From: Morinoia aosen
Taxonomy: Eukaryota; Arthropoda; Malacostraca; Amphipoda; Talitridae
NCBI GenBank assembly: GCA_030386875.1
Contig: CM059567.1
Coordinates: 55,908,020-55,972,019 of the forward strand
Length of the DNA stretch: 64,000 nt
Direction of reading: 5' to 3'
The notes under the pieces are model-generated. The model made no database searches and was not told the origin of the DNA. It saw only the letters and a list, made by a program, of their open reading frames with translations. Position numbers and translations under genes: made by a program. Below, piece by piece: positions 11,301 through 23,800 of the stretch (positions are counted from its first letter, which is position 1; every line of letters starts with the position of its first letter).

Positions 11301-14300
11301 TGGGTTAGCTTCGCGATCGTGCTTTTCGTGATTCCTTGAAGGATGGAATGACTCTGGGGTTTTGGTTTCGGAATTCTTGGGTAACCGATGACCGTTGTTT
11401 CGAATTCACCAGGATGATGTTATGCTGTTTTTCAGAGTATGTTCACTGCGCACTAGGAGAACTGATTGCTCCATAATGCCGCCTCAAATCATGAAGGAGG
11501 TGGAGCTTTGTCGCCATTGTGTTTTTCACGCGACAGTCGTACTTTGTGCAGAGTTTGAATACATTATGGTTCTCGTGCATTTTGTCGATATTCATTGCAG
11601 ACAAATGGTGTTCGTGATCATCTATTCGTTTTTTATTGCTGTGTTTTTCTCTGCGAATGGCGTCCTTCTTTTAGCGAAGGGAAATAATAAATCACGTACA
11701 ACAACCTGGAGTTAGAGATCCTTCCTAAGCTGGGATTTTCGTAATTATCACGTTCGGAGCGTAATTTGTTAATTTTTCCTTATAAAATTTACTTAACGTA
11801 AGCTCTAGTTTCCTAGCGAGTTTGCATTAAATCTACTATTGAAATTAAAATGGCTCGTAAATTTAGGTAGAATTGTTTTCGTTTTAAATAACGTGGCTTG
11901 TAGGTTTGCAAATTTCAGAACTCTGAGCGCAAAAATGCACCAGTATTCAGTAAAATAATTTTTAATCGCGTTTTGTATGAGCTACGAACGAACCACATTT
12001 TCATGTGCGTGTGTCTCGTTTTATCGAGTGTGATTCATTCCTTCAAGAAGAGAAACAATTTCCAGTCACTTTTTTCAGACGATCGTAACGGTTATAAAAA
12101 CAACCTTTGAACCCTACTTCCCCTGGAATTGTACAGAAAATTCTTGAGAATAACTTCATGAAACTAACTTGAATTAAGCAGAACGTCCATTTGGTTCATG
12201 GGCATTTAAAATCCAATTTTATTAAGAATTTGAATCATTAAACAATGTCTTAGATAAACGCCACAATAAAATATTAAACACAAAAAGTAATCGATACAAT
12301 AACCAATTATCACAAAATTTTGTGACGCGTCCGATACTAAAATCAACCCACAGCGCCGCGACCCGTGCTATACACTCAGGTCAAATTAGCAAACACTTGA
12401 TTACAGGCCAGAGTTTTGAGGAACGTTATAATTAAGAACCCGAATCTTATCGGTAATTTGCATTGCTCCTCGAATACGAGCCGGGCTGTCGCGGCCGTTC
12501 ACGAGGAAGTGAGCGAGGTGTAAATATCTGGGTGGGCAGCTGGAGATACTTCGATGTAATGATCACGCCTCTTAGAAATATGACCCAGCCCACAGTCTTC
12601 TTCCATAAACTCACTCCCCAGTTATTTTTTGGCGTACGATGATTCTTACATGGCAACAAACGACGTTCTTTTTTTTAACAATCATGGGATGTCCAGTACC
12701 TGCTCGATGAATCGCCATGAGAAACATGCACGAGACAACGTTTTGTTTTAAAGCTGGAGCTAAAATGCCTCGCAAAGATTTGAATGTTAAAGGAAGTTTT
12801 CCATGTGATAAGATCCTAAAATGGTTCATATGTATATTACCTTTGCATAGCGGGGATGATTAGGAGCATTTATGCAAATAAGTGACTCACATTTTTCTTT
12901 TCAACTTCATAGAATATCGTAGCAAGAAACTGATTGAGAATTCAGGCCACGGAAAAATGTTTCTGAACATCACCATCCCTCTGAGCGTGCACAGGAAGTG
13001 CGCAATTAGTATAGAGAGCAACATTTTCTAATCAAAACACGTAAATCAGGTTAGCAAGATTCCTTATTATCCTTTATCGTTTTGGATGATCATATGCAAT
13101 GGAAGCGGCAATAATGTGTCGTTTGACGCATTGTATCATAAAGTTACTCCGTGAGGAACCTTTATGCGATTCAGGAAAATAGCCCTATTTCTATAAAGAA
13201 TTCCATGCCACTGATTTTAAGAAATGTCCGTGGATGGATAAAAAGAATTTACTTACACAAAGCTAAATGGATTATCAAAAGCATTCTGTACAAAATCTTT
13301 ACAGATAGTGCAATGAAAAACTTCAGTTGCCTGCGAAGGAAGTCACGATATTAAAATTGAGCAGTAATTACTTCATCTAGCTGATTAAAATATAAAGCAA
13401 CCAATATTGAGAAATTTCCAGTATTATTTTCTCGCCCCAAACACCTAAGAACAACCGCAAAAGCTCAAGAAGGATTAAAGTATTGGCACGAAGCTCAGCA
13501 GAGCAAATCGATGCTCTTAAAAAGACAACGTAAACGACACGGTCAGCGAGCTGTAAAACAACACCTATTTTGGTGCACTACCACTCAACGCATGAGCTTG
13601 AGTCTGACGTGATCTCCACTCATTTGTCCGACAACAGTTTCAAGGGTCGCAGAGAAGTAATGGGCCGAGGATGTGCGGCCGACGAGAGCTTCTTTGCGCA
13701 TTCGGCTCAGTTTCAAGAAGCCCCGCGTCCGACCCTGAGCTGAATTCTGGAGCAGCGAAATTGCAGGTCGTTAGGAGTTAATTCTAGCTGAAATTATGCG
13801 AGGAGGCGCGTTAGTTTTGACAACGTGGCGCGATTAGCGAGCTGCTCGCTCGACTCAGAGACGCCATTCGAGAGATCTTAAATATCCTTTGCATCGCCAG
13901 AAAACAACGATGTTTAGTAGATCGTTACGAAGATTCAGGACGCAAAAATGACGCTGCTCTTCTTGAGGCGAAGATCCAATACCTCATGAGTCAGACAGTT
14001 GGAGCACTTGTCGGGAAGTTACAGAGAAAGTTACCTTACTCTAAAGGTTAAAGTGAGCCAAATCAGAGGCTCTAGGTACATCGAAGAAATCGCTCGCCTC
14101 TCCCTACTATATTATGCACTCCGCAGTGAATTAAAGAGGTAGATAACGAGCAGAATTTGTTGAGAAATTACTTACTCAAAGCTAACAGAGACTATATTTG
14201 CCAAGAACGCGACCGTTAGTGCCACGCTTACATGTTAATTTAAAGCTTTACGTTACTCTCGTGACAGTAATGGTGCTGAAGCGCTAGCTACTGCTTTAAG

Positions 14301-15453
14301 TGATCCTCTACAAGGATAAAAGCAAACCTAGGGGTCAGATGCCTGATTTAATTTCTTCTTCACATTCAAGAGCTGGTTCTGCGAGTATTTTTCCTGCTTT
14401 TTGATGGGATAATCTCCATTTGAAATGCAACTGTCCTCACCAGGTGAGCAGGATATGAGACCATGAAGACATTACTTCTGTCGCTCTACGTGAAGCTGAT
14501 TTTTTAGGTTTTGAGTTGGTTCTGCATTCTAGATATCAGGCAGAGCGAATTTTCAGATGAATTTATGTCATTTCATGAAGAGTGGTTCAGATCGAACGTA
14601 CTCGTTTGCATATCATCAATAATAATTGAGGTTAAGAATTTTTATAAGATATAGGACATTCTCAAAAATTAATTAAAATATAAAAGCACAGAAACGATAT
14701 TCAATTTGCTTTTCTTTCGGCGAACAAAAAAATTCTTCTCATATACTCATTTATCTCAGGGATCCCAAGGGTTATATTACTGCAAAATACGAAGAGTTTC
14801 ATTTTATTATCCCATAATCTCTTATTTCAAGTCCTTCAAAAGATTAAATATCCAAAAAAGGGTTTCTAGGTTTAACTTACAGCACGACTGATAATAAATT
14901 GGCCAGTTGTAGGTCTCACTTCTTTAATTGTCTAATTATGGTTCCAGACACCACGCCAACTCTAAATAATTTGAAACTTATTCAATTAATGAGTTGAGTA
15001 ATAGCGAATGGAAATTTCTTTCATGAATGGAATTCCTGCTGAGGTTGTGCATGAACTAACAATATATTTGCAATACAAATCACCCTGCTCTATTACGTTT
15101 TTTATAGGGAAAACCAAAAATGTATCAATAATTTTGGGCCAAAAAGTCCGAGTTGCCTGCATCATTTACTGAAGCCATAAATAAACAATAAAGTTTGCGT
15201 TTTACCCCGCACCAATGCATCCACTCTCGAGTCTCGCTCGCTCGCTCGACAGTGATATATTATTTTGTTGCCACTAGCTTGATCAGTTCTTTCAATATTG
15301 AAGCAAATGAAGTTCTTTAAGAATCATTATGTGGAGTCCGCTTCGCAAGAAGAGCACTTGAGAATTTGAGTTATTAATTTTTTCCAATTACACGATTGGA
15401 GCACCCGCAAAACATAAAAACGCGCGTAGATCCCCTCGATTGGAGCAGACAGC
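8336..15453. other. Seven-kilobase intergenic stretch, no gene recognised
   Basis: Only short ORFs are present (none above about 106 codons), without recognisable motifs. Two overlapping plus-strand frames around 10990-11308 are open together and are treated as chance. Around 11140-11290 and 13600-13900 the sequence is less AT-rich, without a recognisable gene. Confidence 0.45.
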
Positions 15454-15487
15454 TATAAATCACTCAGAGAGCTATCGCCAGATCAGC
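15454..15487 (+). promoter_or_regulatory. Candidate core promoter: TATA box plus initiator
   Basis: TATAAAT at 15454-15460 is followed, 31 bases from its first T to the presumed +1 A at 15485, by GATCAGCTC, close to the arthropod initiator TCAGT. An ATG follows 17 bases later and a GTAAGT donor 94 bases after that. The spacing is what a TATA promoter requires, but no transcript evidence is available. Confidence 0.35.
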
Positions 15488-15501
15488 TCATTGGAGGAGC
15501 T

Positions 15502-15595
15502 ATGGAAAGATACCCATCAGATCGGCAAGAAGCACTGGCGCCTGCTCGCGATCAGCGGGCCAAGCTTCTGACATCTTCGAGTCACTCAGAGTATG
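15502..15595 (+). CDS. Candidate first coding exon of an unidentified gene
   Basis: The ATG opens a 31-codon stretch beginning MERYPSDRQEALAPARDQ and ending HSEY plus one base at the consensus donor G|GTAAGT; without splicing it stops two codons later. A possible second exon starts at 15814 after GAACAG in matching phase 1 and runs to TAA at 16047 (WSSDMSKLNLLGVPAKLV...), but that acceptor has a weak pyrimidine tract. No family is recognised. Support comes only from the promoter-ATG-donor arrangement. Confidence 0.25.
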
Positions 15596-15603
15596 GTAAG
15601 TAG

Positions 15604-18600
15604 GCGAGTTGATATTGCATTAATGAACATCTTGTAAGTCATGCTATACCCACTTCTCCATCGAGTTTTTCCCGCAAAACGCGATGGGACGACACTCAGC
15701 TGCCGGATCATCTGACATCTTCAACTTTTGGGACCACAAAAACTGTCAGTTTATGACTGCATGAATGAACCCAGGTAACCCTTAGTCAGGCTGCATAATG
15801 CATCGTTTGAACAGTGGCTTGGAGCTCGGATATGAGTAAACTCAACCTGCTAGGAGTGCCAGCGAAACTGGTCCGAAGTCGCCAGGGCGTAAGAGCTCGA
15901 GACACAATAGAATCGACAACATCGGATCCTCCGCGGCGCGATGCAGGCATTGAAGAGATCAGATTTATGTTGATGTGTGAACAATACGCGACACTGATAA
16001 CACATGATATGATCCACAAACACAGGCTTTGGCTTCCCAATGATTAAGCGTCTCGAATTTGTCTTCCTCGATCCAGCAACGCTAACAAGAATGAATTGCT
16101 CTATATGAGAGCCAGAAAAAAACAGCTCTGTCATTTTCTCCCGTGCATCACAGCGGATGACAATGTTTATGAAAATTTTCTTGCGATCTCTGCCACTTAC
16201 CTCGGCACTGCTTGGTCACACCTTCTTGCTATTCTTGGAACTTGAGGTGCTAGAGAAGTAAATTGTGTGTAATTATGAGACTCCTTTCATTAGATTCAAG
16301 TTTTATTAAGAGAGGGTTCGGATAAGTTAATTGAATTATGCGATGCTTTATCACTGATTTAGGGTTAGATAACAAATTATAGTAAAAAACCTGAAGCAAT
16401 GGGTGTACTCGCTTCTTTATGTTTGAAAAATTCGCCTGGGTAAGTCAAATGAATCTGAGCTTCCTCATTGATCGAGGTGTGAAGACAAATAATGGCAGGA
16501 AAAAAACGAGAATATTTGGCGTACTTGCACCTTCCTTATTGTTGTGAAGATTTGCCTAGACAAGACGTTCAGTGCAATTAACACTAGCTCATGACTCTGC
16601 GGTCAACATGAACCCCAGTACGCTTAGCAATTTTTTTTAACTCTATGAAAAAATCTGCTCTTCTATATTCAGTTCATCAAACATTCAGTTCAGTTCATCA
16701 AAAAAGTTAGTTTCTACGCCCTGAAGGAAATCATTTTTGAACTACTATCTAGATAGCATCATTCTAGGAATGAGTCAACCATTTATAATTGGTTCTTACT
16801 ATAATATTTGGTGGAAATATATTGTTCGGACACCATTATCTTCTATACGCCAGAACCTAAAAACCAAGACTATGTGATTAGTGTTTTATAATTCTCAAAT
16901 ATTTTAACTTTTTCTTCTGTAGGTCGTCGTTTTGGATGCTGACTGAGAGTAAAAACTTAACTCAGTTTGTGGTAATGACCGGAGCGTAATGCGCCCTTTT
17001 AAATAAGTCATTGATATAGCTGAGAGTAATTGTGAAGATAATCCGATAAATACTGGAAGACTTGCGTTTACATGAGAACAGGGCTGCAGTTGATCTAAAT
17101 TTACCGGACAGCCAAACCTCAATGTGGAAATAACTGCGTATTAACATCTGAGTCTTGAGAAAATTCACACATTATTTTGCTCATCGCGACATTTCTATAT
17201 GTATATGATCGCGGTTGTCCATCAGTTACAAGTTCATTTGTTTATAAAAAACGGCTGGTTATCGAATTTAATCTCCCCACTAAACTTAAAATGAATTCAC
17301 CGACGAACTTAAAAACATGGGTTATACTTTAAAGAGTATTTCAACTTACCTACTTTAACATTTCATAAGCCATATAAGTACGTTTTACAGTTTTGCCTGA
17401 AATAATTTACCGCGAGCGTTACGAATTTACCCTAAAGAGTAACGGCACTGTAAAAGTAACGCATCACCAAATTTGAGCAACCTCTTGTAAAGCATTCAGA
17501 ACTCTGCAGCAGATGCCTTTGCTCCAAACGTATCATATCGATGCTGGGTTCCGAGAGCGCAGTAATAAGACAAGCGATGTCTTCAAATTCACTTGCTGCT
17601 AACAAGAAACGCCAAAGTCCATAAATTGCTGCAAGAGACTGGCAGGCACTCAATAGAGAACAAAAACATTGAAGAATAGCCAGTAAATTGACAGGCCTGA
17701 GCCTCACTCGAGCGTGGGTGTGACCAGCAAGTATGGTGTATTACCTTAAGATGATGACATATTGCTTTGAGCTATGGAATTCTGCGGTTTTGGAATCATA
17801 CGCAAACGCTGGAATCTGAAATGCTAGGCGTCTATTAGCGACAGAATATGCATACACGGTCAGTTAAAATGAATTATGATTGGGATGCTCCTAGTCAAAT
17901 CGAAAACATTTGTACTCCTCCATAAGTTCTCTTATGCGAACTATAGCGCTTTCGTATAATAGTGAATTGCAAAAGACCCAAGGCAAATCAAAAACTTTTG
18001 CGATGATTTGTCAAACTAACTAGATTTTCATCAACTAGTGCGTTTAAGTGTTTCAAGAATCGAAACCAGTTTTTATCTTTCCAAAACATAAAATTTTATT
18101 GCAAGATCGAGAGAGCACAGCAGAACTTGAGCAAATTAAGTCCGAAAGCAGAGTTTCGCTCAACGTTTCTTGCTAAGAATATTCAATCTGTGATAATTTT
18201 TTTCCGTAGGCGTTCATCCAGCGGCAGTGGGAAAAATCCCGGAGTTTCTGTCATGTCTTCCTGCGTCCAACAATAACTCAGTACGTCCCTAATTGAGTTG
18301 ACAAGTGTCCTGTCGATCATAAACCGTGTAACACGAGCGTGGAAAACGTCATCGTCCTAAGGGACCTCGTCACAAAGATTCTCCTGGGAGAGAAAGGCTT
18401 GCTCTCACATGTTCCCATGGGATTTTTTTCACTGCCCATCCAAGAAATTCTATAACCTGGGCTTTGGGGTGAAATACTGCTGTCCCTTGACTGCGATTCC
18501 GCAATGAATGGCTTGTCCGTCCTAACTGATTTCAATTTCACGCTCAATCTGTGTGCCCGAAAGGATGTCTGAAATCAGACGTCTCTCACTGACCATTCGT

Positions 18601-19334
18601 AAGAGATAGACGGTTAACCCAATTTAATATCTAGGATGAAGCCTCCATAAATGCTAATTCAGAGCTGCACAGGCTTATTTTCAACCACGTTTTCCTCGGC
18701 CGATAAATGGAATGACAGCGCGAACTTGCCCTTTATAAGCCAAAAATGCTCTACGGCAACAACCAACGTAGATTTCTCGACGAGATGGGAGTGTTGGGCA
18801 ATAAATCTATGAATCAGAGTTTGGCGGGGTCCGCATATATTGATTTGTGAGGAAGTAGTGTCTCGGTATAGGCAGCAATATCATAAAGCGTGATGAAGAG
18901 CAGGCGATCACGCGAGGCGACGCAGCGGGCACCCGCGCTGGGCATGGGAAGGGGGCGTGGCAGGGCAAATTATTGTTGTGCCCAGCGCTGTGCCCACACC
19001 GCCAAGTGCCTTCGCAGCGTCACAGTAATTAGTGATCCGTGTCATGGACTGACGAACACCGCATCGCCATGTCTGCAATGGGCCTCAATTCTTTACTCGC
19101 AAAGGAATTTCAATGTGTAGATGCGGTGAGATATTAAGGACCTTGAAGGAGTTCTCGAAAACTATTGTTGCACTGAAATTGAGGGATTGCGCTTACCCCA
19201 TTTGGATTTCAAAGGCTGTATAATTAATTTCAGGACGCAATGACTGTTAGCCATAGTTGAGCGGGTGACCTCTCACTCCTGCACCGAGTGTCTGGTGTTA
19301 TAATACCAGGTACAAACTCGTAGAAAATATAAAG
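15604..19334. other. Intergenic or intronic, no gene recognised
   Basis: It contains the possible second exon at 15814-16047 noted above. Other ORFs (16904-17168, 17432-17707, 18317-18547 on the minus strand) show no recognisable motif. CpGs are denser around 18890-19020 without an identifiable gene. Confidence 0.4.
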
Positions 19335-19376
19335 GATAGCGTGGAAAATAATCAGATGATTATTTTTCACGCTATC
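19335..19376. repeat. 42-bp hairpin
   Basis: GATAGCGTGGAAAATAATC pairs with GATTATTTTTCACGCTATC around a short AGAT loop. No larger element boundaries or target duplication are seen. Confidence 0.75.
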
Positions 19377-20651
19377 GTTTACATTTTTTACTTAAGTACT
19401 ATGCAGAAAGTGAATGCTGAGTTAACAAACTAGCGAAGAACGCAGCTAATTATTCAATTGTTCAGTGCTACGAACATTGCAAAGTTCCCTTTTACTCATC
19501 GCATTGTTCGCTGAATTCTATGTAGTTGTTGGTCAAACGGGTTGTACTACACGTCGTATTGTTAGCATTTGTTCCGTCGGTTCGCGTACATGTTTTTCTT
19601 GATAAACTAAACTCTTTCTGCCAAGCGGACTTTAGAGTACTTAGGCTAGCGAATGCAATACATTTGTGAATTTGAGCATGGTAAAAAAAGCATGTCCAAT
19701 AAATTCCTCAATTTGAACACTGTGTACATTGAAGTCTTAATTTCAAATTCATCCAGTTGTAAATTATTCTCATTACATTTTTTATACGCATACATTAAAA
19801 TTTTGTGTATATAACCTACAATCCGTATTCATGTACAACGAATACCAAACATTTTTGAAACCAAATGGCCTATACTTCGTAGTATGATTATATGCTGCTA
19901 CATTGAAAGAACGCAGGTGAAGTACTTCAGACGAGCACATCTATTACACGAACATAGTATAAGTGAGTTACACTAGTCGATCAGAAGCATACGTTCAGTT
20001 TCCAATAACAGAATTGCAACCACCGCAAACTGAATTGGCATTGCCAAGTTTTAAATGGAAGCCAAATTAAAATCGAAATGAAATTCAAAATATCACTGCC
20101 ATATGCTTCAATATCAGTAAACTATAAAAATTAAATGAACTAATGCAAAAGAAAATCCTATTTCAGGGATAGCAACATATAAAGGAACAAGTAATGAGGC
20201 ATTTGCAGTCGCGACGCTTCAGTTGTTTTGAAATCTCATTGTCCATGTTTTCTTAATGCGCACCTCAAACGAACGTCGTATTTTAGATAAATCTCACACA
20301 CAAGGTTTAAAAGCCCTTAAAGTGCACCATATAATTCACACTTTACTTCATAAAGACTCATTCACAGCAATTTCACAAGCCAGTAACCTTTATTTTAGCA
20401 CACAAAAACTGCACCAGTACTGAAGCTTACCTTTTATCTCGGCATAAGAAGAATCGTTGCGTTGTATCGGCAACAGGCAGGGTCATGCAGAGCAACAGTA
20501 AATTTATCATACTTACCACACGAGGATCAGCAGTACAGCGCGCTGAGCCCGGCTACGCGTTGACTTCATCGGCCGCAGGTGGAGTTGCGCCTTCCTCGCT
20601 GCACGGTCGCAAGAGATTAGCTGTCGAAAAGTATAGCTTCTCCATATTATT
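19377..20651. other. Intergenic, no gene recognised
   Basis: Nothing beyond short ORFs is visible. A brief less AT-rich patch at 20520-20610 is not linked to any recognisable protein. Confidence 0.5.
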
Positions 20652-20830
20652 GGACAGGAAAAAGAAAATAATATGAAATGTAAGATGCAGAGCGTCTCAC
20701 TATCATTGAAAAGGAAAATAACATGAAAACTAGGATGCACAGCGTCTCATTATTAGTGAAAAGGAAAATAACATGAAAACAAAGGTTTGGAGCGTCTCAT
20801 TATTATTTAAAAGGCAAATGGTGTAAAAAG
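20652..20830. repeat. 50-bp tandem repeat, about 3.5 copies
   Basis: The marker GCGTCTCA recurs at 20692, 20742 and 20792, exactly 50 bp apart, with AAAAGGAAAATAACATGAAA before it. A related pair, CAGTACAAC...TGAACGTTGTCT, occurs just downstream near 20841 and 20978. Confidence 0.85.
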
Positions 20831-23800
20831 TAAAATTCAGTACAACTTCTGTGTTGTGAACGTTGTCTGGTTCACTTTCCAGGAAGCGGTTTCGTATTAG
20901 TTCTCCTTGAGTGGGGCAGTCGAGCTGCATCGAGCCTCATGGTGGTTCAAAGGTTAAAAAACGTGATAAGAACGATGCAGTACAACACCTATGTTATGAA
21001 CGTTGTCTAATGCATACATGTGTCTGAAACGTTAATTTTTAATGAAGTTCTTGTCTATTAGTTAGAATTTTTCAGTGTAATGTAAACTCAATTAACGTCA
21101 ACTTCGGTCAGACACTATTTAGTTGTCGCTTTGGTAATTCTATCAACGTTAATTTCGTACTGATGCAACGATGCTTTCATAATAATATTAGTAACAGTAA
21201 CCTAGACCCTCAAGCTCCTTAATAGCTCACACAATATCGCATTAAAGGTAACGAATTCCAAGTGCCAACTGTCCTCCCTCCCAACGCTAATCAACGGTGT
21301 CCATAGATCTCTTTTGGGTACTTATTAATTCTATCACCACAAGAAACCAAGTAACAGTTGTCACAGAAAATTAGTTTCAATAAACATTCACAAATAATGA
21401 TGGCTTGATCCGTTCATTCTGATTATTTCGCTACCGGCAAAGTTCTGCCATAGAAGACACCACAACGGTGCCTCACCAGAACCCCTCCTTATAGTCACCA
21501 CCTCTATCTTTGTTACTGTAATTTCAATCAATGAAGACTTCACGATAACAAATACACCGAAAAACTCACAATTGATCAAGTAGAGCTATGAAAATTTGGA
21601 GTATATCGTTGCATTTGAGGATGGAAGAGGATTATCAGGAGTTTACCTTCATCAATAGTAGCAAGAATATAGGACACCAGTTTGGGGGTCCCAGCTACCC
21701 ATCGTCTCATTGGTCGAGCACCTGATTCATGCTGAAATATAAGGATTACTATTCTAACAATATTTTAATATATGAGTATTATCAAAAAAGAATCATATTC
21801 GCATGAACTTGGGAAAGTTTATTACTCAAGATATCGCTCACTCGAGTTGTACATAACTAATTATTTAATTCCTCTCATGGCTCGTGGTTTTAGGGCAGCT
21901 TCAGGAAAATTTAACCATTCGTTAGTTCAATGTTGTGTACAATTAGCTATATTTATTCAACTTGAAGAATTCTTGACACATTGCTTGGTAATAGCCCTTA
22001 GTACTTTTGCAAAATTTTGTTATCCTTCTTCACTAGAACAAAGCAAACTTTTCCGTTGGTATAGTTAATGGCTAAAATTTCGAATGCGCTTCTAGTTGCT
22101 CACTTGTGACTTGCATGCCTTAACAACAGATGTTGAACGGCCTCTCACTTCAGCCATAACTTCCTCTCGAACTAATAACAATTAAATCTTGAGCCTCATG
22201 AGCTCACTTAGAGTCACAAATTGATGAATTGATTGACTTTTGGTCAAATTTCCATTCAAGTGAACGACCAAAACAAATTAATTGGTTAGATAAGGTACAG
22301 TAGACACATACAAATTATCCAACTTCCCTTGTTCTCTTTTGCGAACATGGTCATTGTATTTTATGGAGCCATAGGGGCTTTCTAAATTCAGTTTTATGAG
22401 CTTGTGAGGTTAGAACTGAGAAACACTGAAAGATTTAGTCAAGGGAGACCAAGTTAAGTTGAGTTTTCGATAAGCCAAAAATGTTCGCCCGTAAAGTCAA
22501 TGTTCAATTTTAATTTAAGGTCGCATTTTAATGTATTGCCAAATGTTCCAACTAATTGTAGGCCAAATTTGGATTAGAAAAGGCCGGGTATTTTTCTATG
22601 GTGTTGATACATAGCAAATAGAAAGAATGATGGATACCTAAAAATCCATAAAATAAGACAGGGTTATCTCAAATGGGAAATACAATAAGTTATTCAAGTT
22701 ATCATTGTATTCACTGTCAATTTAACCTCAAATATTGTTGGTGCTTCTCTGTAGAGCTTGAACACCAGTCCGGCACGGCGCGTCATTACAGTTATCTAAG
22801 TTCCTTGAATCCTCATTGCATCGAAATGAATAAATGACTACGCTAACAATTAGTAGCTGAACTTCTCTGTAAGGTCATTAGCAGAGGATTACCGATAAGT
22901 TCAACAGGCAGTATTTAGAGAGCAACTTCCCGCAGCACCTCTACAGAGCAATTCACTAGCAATCAAGTTTTCGGTGACGGTACATTGATGAAGACAAAAC
23001 TTTCTGTTAGTTGTTAGGAGTAGAGTATTTCATTGTAATCAATATTTTCAAAATAATTATAATCAACACTTCAATCTACCATCAAAATTACCGTGCATGA
23101 GTATAATTTCCCTGGGAAACCAGCTTGCCTTCCCAACACTCACGGTGACAATTGTGTCCAAATTCTCCACAACACTGCAGTTGCCTGTGTATTACCAAAG
23201 CCTCATATATCTGCATAGATATTGAGGGCATAGGGGCTATTGAGGCTATTTTTCATCTAAGCTACGATGAAGACTGTAGAAAAAGGAACGCAGGACTTCT
23301 GTCTCTATAATAATTTAATAAACAATTACTCATCATCTCTTTCGGAAATGTATATGAGACAGCCACATATGTATGGATCCAATTTCCCACGAATTTTGAA
23401 ATCTCAATGTCTGATTTTTTTGTTTTAAATTTCCAACATATGTCCAAAATCTCTTCAAAGGCTTCTGTGACATTTACGGAAATCTTTCGAGCTTCAGATA
23501 ACGTTTGAACCAAAGTATCGTAGAACAAGATATCACCAGAACAACGTGCGTAATAGTTATAGCGTTTTTTAGTCTTGTTAATAGATTTTAATAGGAATTG
23601 GCTTTCTATGTTTACATAATTGGGTTTGTAACATTTTTCCTGCATAAAATTATGATTTCAGCTTTTCTAAATTTATTACGCGCACCAGAAGAACTCCTGT
23701 TAACGGAACACACGTGATAATCCAGCACAGTGAGTCGTTCAAGTTTAGAGAAGCTTAAGTGCAGAATCAATACAATAAATTCTAAATTTTTAAACAATTA

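Noticed and set aside
15230..15250. CTCG microsatellite
   Set aside because: Only about four units; too short to be notable.
23262..23645. 127-codon minus-strand ORF
   Set aside because: It is the longest intact frame in its region but AT-biased, without a recognisable motif, promoter or splice context; chance cannot be excluded.
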